Shown here piece after piece: positions 24,705 through 32,503 of a stretch of DNA of 41,104 nucleotides. Made by a program: the position numbers and the translations under genes. This DNA is from Clostridiales bacterium (lineage in GTDB: Bacteria > Bacillota > Clostridia > Oscillospirales > Oscillospiraceae). The DNA is taken from contig JALEZN010000101.1 of NCBI GenBank assembly GCA_022772585.1, positions 1-41,104 of the forward strand, given 5' to 3'. Position 1 is the first letter of the stretch. Every line of letters begins with the position of its first letter. Under the pieces are notes generated by a model, which had not been told where the DNA came from, ran no database searches, and saw nothing but the letters and a program-made list of their open reading frames with translations.

Positions 24705-25648
24705 TCCTTCCCGCCCCTGACATAATTGACGGTATTGGCGGCCGGGCCCACCGACTTGCCCACAAAACATACCAGGGCGATCATAGTGACCACATAGGGG
24801 AGCATGGCCATAAACTGATAGGGAATGCCCAGGCTCATGGCCTGGATGCGCATCTGTAACGCGTCGGTAAATCCAAAGAGCAGCGTGGCCAGCAGCACGC
24901 CCTTGGGACTCCACTTGCCGAAAATCACGGCGGCCAGGGCAATAAAGCCGCGGCCGGACACCAGGTTGTCCACATACATGTTCATGTAGGCGATGGACAG
25001 ATAGGCTCCGCCCATCCCGCCGAAAGCGCCGCCGATCACGCAGCCCAGAAAGCGCATCCGGTAGACCTTCACGCCCATGGAGTCAGCCGCCTTGGGATAC
25101 TCGCCCACCGAGCGCAGATGCAGCCCGAACGTGGTGCGGAACAGCACGAAGCTGCACACGGGCACCAGGATCAGCGCCAGATAGAGCAGAATATTCTGCT
25201 GGAACAGCACTTGACCCAGCACCGGGATATCGGACAGGCCGGGGATGTAAATGGCCTTGAAGCCCTCAACCTTCTCGGGGGTCTGGGAGATGCCGAACAC
25301 CGCACGATAGAGGAAGCTGGCAAAGCCGGCGGCCAGGATATTCAGCGCCATGCCCATGACGATCTGGTCGCTGTGGCGGTAGATGACGCAGTAGGCGAAC
25401 AGGGCGTTGATAAGCACGCCGCAGGTGATGGCGATGAGTACGCCCAGCAGCAGGCTGCCCGTCAGGCTCACTCCGATGAAGGAGGAGACGGCTCCCATGA
25501 TCATCAGCCCCTCCAGACCGATATTGGTAATACCCGAGCGCTCGGAGAATACCTCGCCCATGGCCGTATAGAGGATGGGGGTGGTCATGCGCAGCCCGGA
25601 GGAGAGCAGCTCGGTCAAAAAGCTCATGGTAAACAGATTGGAGAGCAT
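24701..25648 (-). CDS. BMP-type ABC transporter permease (second)
   Basis: A 315-residue inner-membrane permease with about eight to nine hydrophobic segments, of the BPD-transporter type 2 family (as in YufQ/NupC nucleoside and RbsC-like permeases). Early phrase ERSGITNIGLEGLMIMGA and mid phrase FGLHLRSVGEYPKAADSMGVKV (the ATPase-contact loop) are family hallmarks. Its start overlaps the preceding permease stop by one base (TAATG), and its stop overlaps the flavoprotein start by four. It pairs with the 25648-26709 permease to form the channel. Confidence 0.92.
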   Translation of the reverse strand: MLSNLFTMSFLTELLSSGLRMTTPILYTAMGEVFSERSGITNIGLEGLMIMGAVSSFIGVSLTGSLLLGVLIAITCGVLINALFAYCVIYRHSDQIVMGMALNILAAGFASFLYRAVFGISQTPEKVEGFKAIYIPGLSDIPVLGQVLFQQNILLYLALILVPVCSFVLFRTTFGLHLRSVGEYPKAADSMGVKVYRMRFLGCVIGGAFGGMGGAYLSIAYMNMYVDNLVSGRGFIALAAVIFGKWSPKGVLLATLLFGFTDALQMRIQAMSLGIPYQFMAMLPYVVTMIALVCFVGKSVGPAANTVNYVRGGKE

Positions 25649-26709
25649 TACGATTCCTCCTTTGCCGCTTTGGCTGTCTTGCGCTTGCGTCCGTGCAGCA
25701 GCTGAATGGAGCCGGCGCTGACGACGAAGAAGATGATGAGCGCCTGGATCACATCGATGACCGACGCGGGGATGCCGGCCAGCCGCTGCATGGAGTTGGC
25801 GCCGGTGCGGAGAATGCCGAAAAGCATGGACGTGAGCAGCACGCCGAAGGGCTGGAGCTGACCGATGAGCGCCATGGCCACGCCGTCAAAGCCGTAGCCC
25901 GAGCCGAAGCCGTCAATGAGCCGGAACTGCACACCCAGAATCTCCACCGCGCCGCCCAGGCCGGCGATGGCGCTGGAGAAGAGCATGGCCTTGATCACGT
26001 TGGTCCGGATGGAGATGCCGCTGCACTCGGCAGCCTCCCGGTTGAGGCCCACCGCCCGCATCCGGAAGCCTCCGGCAGTATAGAACAGATAATAATAGAC
26101 GGCGGCGCTCAGCAGGATCAGGATCACCACACCCAAATGGATGCGGGTGGTCTTGACCAGGATGGGCAGGCGCAGAAACTTTTCGATGGCGTCGCTCTGG
26201 GGATTGGCGCCGGCCTGCTCCTGAAGCGGACCGTTCACCAGCCAGCTCACCAGATAGGAGCCTACATAGTTCATCAAAATGGTGGTAATGATCTCATTGA
26301 TGCCGTACCTGGCCTTGAGCAGGCCGGGCACCAGACCCCACAGGGCGCCGCAGAGCGCGCCCAGAAGGAGGCAGATCCCGATGACCACCGGCACCGGCAG
26401 GAAGGAGAAGCGGGTAGCAAACCAGATGCATCCCGCTGCGCCCAGGAGGAGCTGCCCTTCCGCGCCCAGGTTGAAGGTGCCGCAGCGGTAGGCCACCACC
26501 ACGGCCAGGCCGGTAAAGGCAATGGGCACCGCCTTGATGACAGCCTCGCCGAAGTTCACCTTATTGCTGAATACGCTGGAAAACAGGATGGCATAGGCCT
26601 CCAGCGGATTATGTCCCTCCGCCACGATGAGCACCGCGCCCAGCGCCAGCGAGATCAGCACAGCCAGAACAGAGATCAGAAGCTTATCAAGCCCTTTCCG
26701 TTTATTCAT
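25648..26709 (-). CDS. BMP-type ABC transporter permease (first)
   Basis: A 353-residue inner-membrane permease of the YufP/NupB type. It has a first helix at about 9-30, the motif CGTFNLGAEGQLLLGA (about 77-92) that corresponds to the NIGLEG motif of its partner, and the coupling loop FRMRAVGLNREAAECSGI. It ends in a basic RKRKTAKAAK tail. Its ATG overlaps the end of the ATPase gene by 8 bases (ATGAATAA). With the second permease it should form a heterodimeric channel for a nucleoside-like or related small solute. Confidence 0.92.
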   Translation of the reverse strand: MNKRKGLDKLLISVLAVLISLALGAVLIVAEGHNPLEAYAILFSSVFSNKVNFGEAVIKAVPIAFTGLAVVVAYRCGTFNLGAEGQLLLGAAGCIWFATRFSFLPVPVVIGICLLLGALCGALWGLVPGLLKARYGINEIITTILMNYVGSYLVSWLVNGPLQEQAGANPQSDAIEKFLRLPILVKTTRIHLGVVILILLSAAVYYYLFYTAGGFRMRAVGLNREAAECSGISIRTNVIKAMLFSSAIAGLGGAVEILGVQFRLIDGFGSGYGFDGVAMALIGQLQPFGVLLTSMLFGILRTGANSMQRLAGIPASVIDVIQALIIFFVVSAGSIQLLHGRKRKTAKAAKEES

Positions 26710-28228
26710 GGACGGCCACCTCCTTTCCCGCCATCAGCAGGCTCACCCGGTTGATATCAGGCGAAGCCGGATCCTCGTAGCCCATGATCCTTCCCTCGTA
26801 CAAAACCGCCATCCGGTCGGACAGGCGCAGGATCTCGTCCAGGTCCGCCGAGATCAGCAGCACGCCGCAGCCCCGGTCCCGGGCGGCAATGAGCTGCTGG
26901 TGAATATAGTCGGACGCGCCGATGTCCACGCCCCGGGTGGGGTGGACCGCCACAATGAGCTTGCCGCCAATCTCCATCTCTCTGGCCACGATGACCTTCT
27001 GCTGGTTGCCGCCGGAGAGGGAGGCCGCGGGCAGATTCTCGCTGGCTGTACGGATGTCATACTTCCGGATCATTTCCCTGGCGTGGCTGTGAAGGACCTT
27101 ATAGTCGATATACATACCGTGTCCCCTGGAGTAGGGGGGATCGGCAATCTGCTTGAGCACCAGATTTTCATACAGCGTCATGCTGCCCACCAGGCCCATG
27201 CGGTTGCGGTCCTCCGGGATATGGGTTACACCGGCGTCCATGAAAGCCCGGGCCCCTTTGCCGGACACATCCTGTCCGTCGATACGCACCGTTCCCTGGG
27301 CCGCGATCAGCCCTGTCACTGCCTTGGCCAGCTCGGACTGGCCATTTCCGTCCACGCCGGCGATGCCCAGGATTTCTCCCGCCCGCACATGGAGGCTATC
27401 GATGTCCAGCTTCCTCACGCCGTTCTCCGTATAGGACACATGCTCCATCTCCAGGATCCGGCGCTCCTCCATGTGGGGCGCGCTGCCATACCGGTCCAGC
27501 GCCACCTTGTGGCCCACCATGTAGTTGCCCAGATCCTCCGCCGTGGTGTCCGCCTTGTTTACCACGCATACCTTCTCGCCAAGCCGCAGCACCGTGATAC
27601 GGTCGCAGATCTCCATGATCTCCTTGAGCTTGTGGCTGATGAAGATGATGGTGTGCCCCTCCCGGATCAGCAGGCGCATGATCTCAAAAAGGCCTTCGCT
27701 CTCGGCAGGCGTGAGCACCGCGGTGGGCTCATCAAAGATGAGCAGGCGGGCGTCTGCGCAGAGAACTTTGATGATCTCGATGCGCTGCTGCTCACCCACC
27801 GATAATTCCCGCACATACTTGTCCGGGTCCACCTCCAGGTGGTACTTCCGGGAGAGGGCCTTTATCTTCTCCCGGGTCTTTTCAAAATCCAGCACTATGC
27901 CCCGCTGGTTCATGCTGAGCATCACGTTCTCGGTCACCGTCATGGCCTGGATGAGCATGAAATGCTGGTAGACCATGCCGATCCCCAGGGCACGGGCGTC
28001 CTGGGGACTGCGGATGGACACCTTTTTGCCGTCCAGGTAGATCTCTCCCTCCGTACTCTGATAGAGTCCGGAGAGGATGTTCATCAGTGTGCTTTTCCCG
28101 GCGCCGTTCTCGCCCAGAAGGGCATGTACCTCGCCCTTCCGCACGCTCAGGCTCACATCGCGGTTGGCGGTAAAATTCCCGAAGCGCTTGGTGATATGCT
28201 CCATGGAAAGAAATTCTCGCTCAGGCAC
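26702..28228 (-). CDS. BMP-type ABC transporter ATPase with two ATP-binding domains
   Basis: A 508-residue tandem ABC ATPase (YufO/NupA/RbsA-like). Domain 1: Walker A GENGAGKST (39-47), signature LSVGEQQ (142-148), Walker B LLIFDEPT (162-169). Domain 2: the Walker A equivalent is GVDGNGQSE, lacking the GKS/T lysine, while the signature LSGGNQQK is intact. One hydrolytic site is therefore probably degenerate, which is usual in this subfamily. The start is GTG 28228 with AAAGGAGG 7 bases upstream. It follows the BMP lipoprotein gene after 91 bp containing a perfect 34-bp palindrome, and overlaps the next permease gene. Confidence 0.94.
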   Translation of the reverse strand: MPEREFLSMEHITKRFGNFTANRDVSLSVRKGEVHALLGENGAGKSTLMNILSGLYQSTEGEIYLDGKKVSIRSPQDARALGIGMVYQHFMLIQAMTVTENVMLSMNQRGIVLDFEKTREKIKALSRKYHLEVDPDKYVRELSVGEQQRIEIIKVLCADARLLIFDEPTAVLTPAESEGLFEIMRLLIREGHTIIFISHKLKEIMEICDRITVLRLGEKVCVVNKADTTAEDLGNYMVGHKVALDRYGSAPHMEERRILEMEHVSYTENGVRKLDIDSLHVRAGEILGIAGVDGNGQSELAKAVTGLIAAQGTVRIDGQDVSGKGARAFMDAGVTHIPEDRNRMGLVGSMTLYENLVLKQIADPPYSRGHGMYIDYKVLHSHAREMIRKYDIRTASENLPAASLSGGNQQKVIVAREMEIGGKLIVAVHPTRGVDIGASDYIHQQLIAARDRGCGVLLISADLDEILRLSDRMAVLYEGRIMGYEDPASPDINRVSLLMAGKEVAVHE

Positions 28229-28260
28229 AGGGATTCCTCCTTTCTTCTTCCCGGGCAGGA

Positions 28261-28294
28261 CAAAGGGGCGCGGCAGGCCTGCCGCGCCCCTTTG
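28261..28294. promoter_or_regulatory. Perfect 34-bp palindrome between BMP and ATPase genes
   Basis: The sequence is its own reverse complement over 34 bp: CAAAGGGGCGCGGCAGG followed by its exact complement. As RNA it folds to a hairpin of up to about 15 bp with a tight loop. It lies 25 bases after the BMP stop and has no long U-tract on the minus strand (TTTG only). It is best read as a partial terminator or message-protecting hairpin, in the same relative place as the one after pstS. Confidence 0.75.
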
Positions 28295-28319
28295 CCGCCG
28301 GGGGATGTCGCGTTTCAGA

Positions 28320-29330
28320 TCACTCAGCCGTCACAGGAATGGAACCGTCAACCAGGCCGGCGCAGATCTCCTCCAGACGGGTCTGGACCTCGGCGGGCAC
28401 CTCATCGGCAAAAGCGCCGTAGGAGAGGATGCCGTTGGAGATGTCGCCCACGATGGACTGCCCCTCAGTCACGCCCTGGGCCACCATCTCAGCGGTGGTG
28501 ACAATAAGCTCGCTGTTCATCTCAAGAACGCTGCCGATAATGACGCCGGGCTCGCTGTCCAGGATGTCCAGAGGCTCCGCGATATACAGCCGTCCCTGCT
28601 CCTTACAGGCGGCGATCATGCCGCTGTTGCAGGCGCTGGCGAATCCGAAGATCACATCCACGTTAGAGGTGGAGATCTGAGCCAGAGCCAGTTCCTTACC
28701 CTTGGCCACGTCGCTCCAGGAGCCGGTCATGGAGGACACGGCGGTGATATCGGGGTTAATATACTTGGCGCCCTGCATAAAGCCGGACTCGCAGTCCACG
28801 ATGGACTGGATCTCCGTGCCGCCGATGTAGCCCACCGCGCCGGTCTTGCTCATCAGCGCGGCAAACGCCCCGGCCATAAAGCCGCTCTGCAGGTCGTTGA
28901 AGGCCATGGCGCTGACGTTGGAGGCGGTATAGCTGAAGTTGATGCCGGCAAAGTGCACATCCGGGAACTCCTCATGGATCTCGATAGCGGCATCCTGGAA
29001 CTGGTTGCCGGGGAGGATGACCAGGTCATAGCCGGCGGCGGCATACTCACGGGCGGCGCTGACGTAGTCGGACTGGGCCACGTTCTCAGAATAGGCGATC
29101 TCATAGCCCAGCTCGTCCTGGCAGCGGACCAGGCCGTTATAGCAGTCGGCGTTCCAGCCGCCGTCATCAATGGGACCGTCCAGCACCAGGGCCGCCTTCA
29201 GGGTCTTGCCCTCTCCCGAGGGGTTCCCGCTCTGGGCAGGCGGATTGGACGTTCCGGCGCCGCCGGAGCCGCAGCTCACCAGAGACAGGGCCAGTGTCAG
29301 TGCAAGAAACAGTGCGGTGATCTTTTTCAT
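28320..29330 (-). CDS. BMP-family substrate-binding lipoprotein (second copy, importer-linked)
   Basis: A 336-residue BMP/PnrA-family binding protein. The lipobox LVSC gives lipidated Cys20, followed by a Gly/Ser/Pro linker (21-42). The mature domain shows GPIDDGGWNADCYNG (about 52-66, the ligand loop), VILPGNQFQDAA, SGFMAGAFAALMS and a GYIGG strand. It is the first gene of the importer operon and is followed by ATPase, two permeases and the DHODH-like enzyme. The known ligands of the family are purine nucleosides, autoinducer-like or riboflavin-like compounds; the ligand here is not determined. AGGAGGG precedes ATG 29330. Confidence 0.92.
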   Translation of the reverse strand: MKKITALFLALTLALSLVSCGSGGAGTSNPPAQSGNPSGEGKTLKAALVLDGPIDDGGWNADCYNGLVRCQDELGYEIAYSENVAQSDYVSAAREYAAAGYDLVILPGNQFQDAAIEIHEEFPDVHFAGINFSYTASNVSAMAFNDLQSGFMAGAFAALMSKTGAVGYIGGTEIQSIVDCESGFMQGAKYINPDITAVSSMTGSWSDVAKGKELALAQISTSNVDVIFGFASACNSGMIAACKEQGRLYIAEPLDILDSEPGVIIGSVLEMNSELIVTTAEMVAQGVTEGQSIVGDISNGILSYGAFADEVPAEVQTRLEEICAGLVDGSIPVTAE

Positions 29331-29427
29331 TTTTGTTCCCTCCTAGTTATGTCTTTGCCTTTCTTGTACACACGCGGAACAGACAGTACAGGGGGTCAAA
29401 CTGTCCAATTCCACGTCTTCTGACGGC

Positions 29428-29485
29428 AGTATAACGTTCCCTTGTATCGGAAATGCACAAAATACGCATCATTTTTGCATCATTT
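29428..29485 (-). promoter_or_regulatory. Promoter and direct-repeat operator of the BMP importer operon
   Basis: On the minus strand ATGATGC-N4-ATGATGC (on the plus strand GCATCATTT at 29466-29474 and 29477-29485, starts 11 bp apart) lies upstream of TATACT (29428-29433). No good -35 is seen. The repeats fall at about -46 to -65 from the expected transcription start, a typical activator position for an OmpR-type regulator. The same repeat occurs before the response regulator gene at 32329-32346. No terminator is visible between the 29484 gene and this operon, so read-through is possible. Confidence 0.65.
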
Positions 29486-30194
29486 ATCCGGCGATATTTA
29501 CACGCACACCGGACTGTTCCAGAAAATAGGGTACTTCGGCCTTCAGTCCGCTTGTCTCGTCGGTCACGGAGAGCAGGTATCCTCCCGAGTCGCTGACCAC
29601 CGTGGTGCCGCCGATGCTGACTCCCCAGTAGCGCGCAAACAGCTTCGTCAGGGCTTCCCCCAGGATCTGGCTCTCAGTGGGCGGGATGGGGCTGGTATGG
29701 AGCGGACGGTCCGGGTCGCTGTAACTGAAGCCCAGCACCGTGCCGGTGCGGTCCTCCAGCGAGACCCGCATCACCGCCCCCTGAGGCGTGGTGATGGTCA
29801 GCGTCCACAGCGTCATGCGCTTGCTCAAATCCTCGCCGGAGATGCAGAAGACGATGGAATAATCCTGAAGCGTGCAGTCCTCCCACTCAATGTCAAAGAA
29901 CTCCATCTCCCCTATGGGCTCCAGCGCGGCCTTGGCCCGCTCAAATGCCGACGACGGCGTCAGATATTTTCCCCGGGATAAAATAGCCTTTTTATCCGTG
30001 ACGTAGGCCATATGGAGCATGTTGCAGATGTTCAGCGGCTCCCGGTCCACCGTGCGCAGCTGCAGGTCCTCGGTGACCACCTGCCCGGCGCTGCTCCGGT
30101 CCCACAGGAAGAAGGAGATGCTGGGCAGACAGAATCCCAGCATCAGCACCGCCGCCGTGAGCAGGCCCACCGCTAGGCGTCGCATGATACGCAT
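29484..30194 (-). CDS. Membrane-anchored accessory protein of the two-component operon
   Basis: A 236-residue protein with an N-terminal hydrophobic segment (about 5-30) as signal or anchor and an extracytoplasmic remainder rich in beta strands. No family motif recognised. ATG 30194 is preceded by GAGGAGG at 6-7 bases; the ATG at 30185 is less well placed. It overlaps the 3' end of the kinase gene by 22 bp, which suggests translational coupling and a role with the kinase, as in YycH/YycI-like or other kinase-modulating proteins. That role is inferred from position only. Confidence 0.65.
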   Translation of the reverse strand: MRIMRRLAVGLLTAAVLMLGFCLPSISFFLWDRSSAGQVVTEDLQLRTVDREPLNICNMLHMAYVTDKKAILSRGKYLTPSSAFERAKAALEPIGEMEFFDIEWEDCTLQDYSIVFCISGEDLSKRMTLWTLTITTPQGAVMRVSLEDRTGTVLGFSYSDPDRPLHTSPIPPTESQILGEALTKLFARYWGVSIGGTTVVSDSGGYLLSVTDETSGLKAEVPYFLEQSGVRVNIAG

Positions 30195-31588
30195 ACCGCC
30201 CCTCCTCTCAGCTCCACCGTGACGCAGGTCCCCTGGCCCACCGCGCTGGAAAAGGACATCTCCCCCTTGTGCAGTCGGACGATCTCGCTGCACAGGGCCA
30301 GTCCCAATCCGGCGCCGCCCTGGGCGCGGGAGCGGGACTTGTCCACCCGGTAGAAGGGCTCGCTGATATGGGCCAGCTCTTCCGCCGCGATGCCCCGCCC
30401 GTTATCCTGGACAGTGAAACGGCAGCCCTCCCGGGTGACCTCTCCCCGGACCCGGATACAGCCCGGCTGATCCATGGCCTTGCGGGCATTGTCGATCAGG
30501 TTGGTCAGCAGCGTGCGCACCAGATCGGGCTCCAGCCGGCACACGCCGGGACCGCACTCATAGCGGAATTCGATCCCCTCCCTGGCCAGGGAAGGCCCCA
30601 CAGTCCCCGCCACCTCCTTCAGCAGCGCCCTGGGACGGCAGTGCAGCAGCTCGAAATCCCCCTTCCGGGAGACGAAAAGCTCCAGCAGCTTGAGCGAGAG
30701 CTGTTCCAGCCGGCGCCCCTCGTTAAAAATATAGTTGGCCGCGCTCTGCTGCTCCTCCGGCGAGAGAGTCTGGCTGCGCAGAAGATCTGCATAGCCGATA
30801 ATGGCGGTCATAGGGGTCTTTAACTCATGAACAAAGCTGCCCATGAACTGCTCCTGCCGCTGCATGGCCTGCCGCATCTCCTCCATATTCTGCTCCAGCT
30901 GCCCCGTCATGTGGTTCAGGTCCCGGGCCAGATCCCCCACTTCGTCGTGGGTGGTGATCCTGGCCCGGCAGGACAGGTCCCCGGCGGTGATCTTCCGCAG
31001 CACCCGGGAGAGCTCCCGCAGGGGGCCGGTGATCCACCGGCTGAGCACCCAGGACATGGCCGCACTGAACACCACCACCGCCGCATAGGCGACCCGGTAG
31101 TCCCTGAGCTGGGTCTCCCGGGTGCGGTAGGCGTCCCCCAGGTCATACAGGGCGTCCAGCGTAAAGGGCACGCCCCCGCAGGAGAAACGGCCGGTCACCT
31201 GAAGGTACCAGGTGTCCTCCTGGCGGAAAATGCCCGTGGAGCACTGGTTCAGCTCTGTCTGTTCCTGCAGCGTACTGTTGAATACCCGGTGGTCCGGGCT
31301 GCTGTAAAGGATCATATCGACGCTCTTCAGCCGCAGGGCCGCCCATCCGCCTCCCTGTGCGTCCAGCTGGTAGATGGTGTTGTGCATGTCCGCGTAGGAC
31401 ACCGCGCCCCCCGGAGCATCCACAGCATCCAGCGAGTAGAGCAGCATGTGGTAGGTGTAGTAGGCGGCACTGCGCTCCCGGGCCAGCGCGCTCTCAAAGG
31501 ACCGGTCGAGCAGGATACAGTTGCCCACGCCGAACGCCACGGCAATGAGCAGTGTGATACACAGCGTGATCTTGGTCTGAAAACGCAT
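30173..31588 (-). CDS. Sensor histidine kinase
   Basis: A 471-residue membrane kinase. Transmembrane helices are at about 8-27 and 164-184, with an extracytoplasmic sensor of about 135 residues between. HAMP domain about 185-238. HisKA motif FMGSFVHELKTPMTAIIGY contains His254. The ATPase domain has N box NLIDNARKAMDQ, G1 DNGRGIAAEE, F box EPFYRVDKSRS and G2 GAGLGLALCSEI. ATG 31588 is preceded by GGAGGTG and lies 1 bp after the response regulator stop, so the pair is coupled. The ligand is unknown; given the neighbouring importer operon and shared operator repeat, it may sense the imported compound or a related signal. Confidence 0.92.
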   Translation of the reverse strand: MRFQTKITLCITLLIAVAFGVGNCILLDRSFESALARERSAAYYTYHMLLYSLDAVDAPGGAVSYADMHNTIYQLDAQGGGWAALRLKSVDMILYSSPDHRVFNSTLQEQTELNQCSTGIFRQEDTWYLQVTGRFSCGGVPFTLDALYDLGDAYRTRETQLRDYRVAYAAVVVFSAAMSWVLSRWITGPLRELSRVLRKITAGDLSCRARITTHDEVGDLARDLNHMTGQLEQNMEEMRQAMQRQEQFMGSFVHELKTPMTAIIGYADLLRSQTLSPEEQQSAANYIFNEGRRLEQLSLKLLELFVSRKGDFELLHCRPRALLKEVAGTVGPSLAREGIEFRYECGPGVCRLEPDLVRTLLTNLIDNARKAMDQPGCIRVRGEVTREGCRFTVQDNGRGIAAEELAHISEPFYRVDKSRSRAQGGAGLGLALCSEIVRLHKGEMSFSSAVGQGTCVTVELRGGAVCVSCDA

Positions 31589-31589
31589 C

Positions 31590-32243
31590 TCACACCTCCA
31601 GACGGTAGCCCACCTTGTAGACGGCCTGGAGCTTGTCCTCCCAGCCCACCTTTTTCCGCAGGCGCTGCACGTGCAGGTCCACCGTCCGGCTGTCTCCCAG
31701 GTAGTTGCTGCCCCACACCCGCTCGTAGATGGTATCCCGGTACAGCGCGGTCCCCACATTGCGCACAAAGAGCAGCAGCAGATCGTACTCCTTGTGGGTC
31801 AGCGGGATCTCCTGCTCCCCCCGCCGCACGATCATGGAGCGGGTATCAATGCTCAGCCCGCCGATCTCGATCACGCTCTGCACCTTGTTGTACCGCCGCA
31901 GCACGGTCTCCACCCGGGCCAGAAGCTCCACGATCTCAAAGGGCTTGACGATATAGTCGTCCGCCCCCATCCGGAGCCCCCGCACCCGGTCATCCACCGA
32001 ATTTTTGGCCGTGATGAAGATTACCGGTGTCTCCAGGGGACGGATATACTCCATCAGGTCATAGCCGCTGGCCCCCGGGAGCATAATATCCAGCAATATC
32101 AGATCGAAGTGCTCCTTTTCCAGCAGATCCGCCGCGCTGATGCCGTCATAGACACACACGGCGGAGTAGCCGGCCTTGGTCAGGCTGAGCTTGAGCAGGG
32201 ACGCGATGGCCTGCTCGTCCTCCACGATCAAAATCTTGAGCAT
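31590..32243 (-). CDS. OmpR-family response regulator
   Basis: A 217-residue response regulator. The receiver (1-118) has Glu8-Asp9-Glu10, phospho-acceptor Asp52 in LLDIMLPGASG, a Thr-Ala-Lys (ITAKNS) switch segment and the VKPFE lysine. The winged-helix domain (about 125-217) ends DKLQAVYKVGYRLEV. OmpR-type domains bind pairs of direct repeats with 10-11 bp period. Two such repeats sit directly upstream of this gene and a matching pair lies before the BMP importer operon, so autoregulation and control of the importer are likely. First gene of the RR-kinase-accessory operon. Confidence 0.93.
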   Translation of the reverse strand: MLKILIVEDEQAIASLLKLSLTKAGYSAVCVYDGISAADLLEKEHFDLILLDIMLPGASGYDLMEYIRPLETPVIFITAKNSVDDRVRGLRMGADDYIVKPFEIVELLARVETVLRRYNKVQSVIEIGGLSIDTRSMIVRRGEQEIPLTHKEYDLLLLFVRNVGTALYRDTIYERVWGSNYLGDSRTVDLHVQRLRKKVGWEDKLQAVYKVGYRLEV

Positions 32244-32317
32244 AATGACCCCTTCTTTCTCTCTGTGTATGGTGCAAAGCCGCGGCTTCTTTCCGGCCCA
32301 TGCGCTTTTCTCATATC

Positions 32318-32346
32318 AGCACATAATTGCATCATAATTGTATCAT
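32318..32346 (-). promoter_or_regulatory. Direct-repeat operator of the response regulator gene
   Basis: On the minus strand ATGATAC-N4-ATGATGC (plus-strand GCATCAT 32329-32335 and GTATCAT 32340-32346, 11-bp period, both spacers AATT). A third, degenerate unit (ATGTGC) follows in the next turn toward the gene. Promoter boxes overlap or lie next to it but cannot be assigned with confidence. The stretch 32347-32461 shows nothing else that I can support. Confidence 0.6.
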
Positions 32347-32461
32347 GCCCGGCAAAACAAACTTTCATAGCACGAGATCCCCATGCGGATATGGAAAAAA
32401 GAGGGCGCCCGCCGGACTTTTTTCTCCAGTCTTTCCCCGGTGTATCCCGCTTCGAATATAC

Positions 32462-32493
32462 AAAAAGGCGCCGCGGCTGTGCCGCGGCGCCTT
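32462..32493 (-). terminator. mreB terminator
   Basis: 13-bp perfect stem AAGGCGCCGCGGC/GCCGCGGCGCCTT with a 3-nt loop, followed on the minus strand by TTTTT. Lies 11 bases after the mreB stop. Confidence 0.9.
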
Positions 32494-32503
32494 CGTATCC
32501 AGT

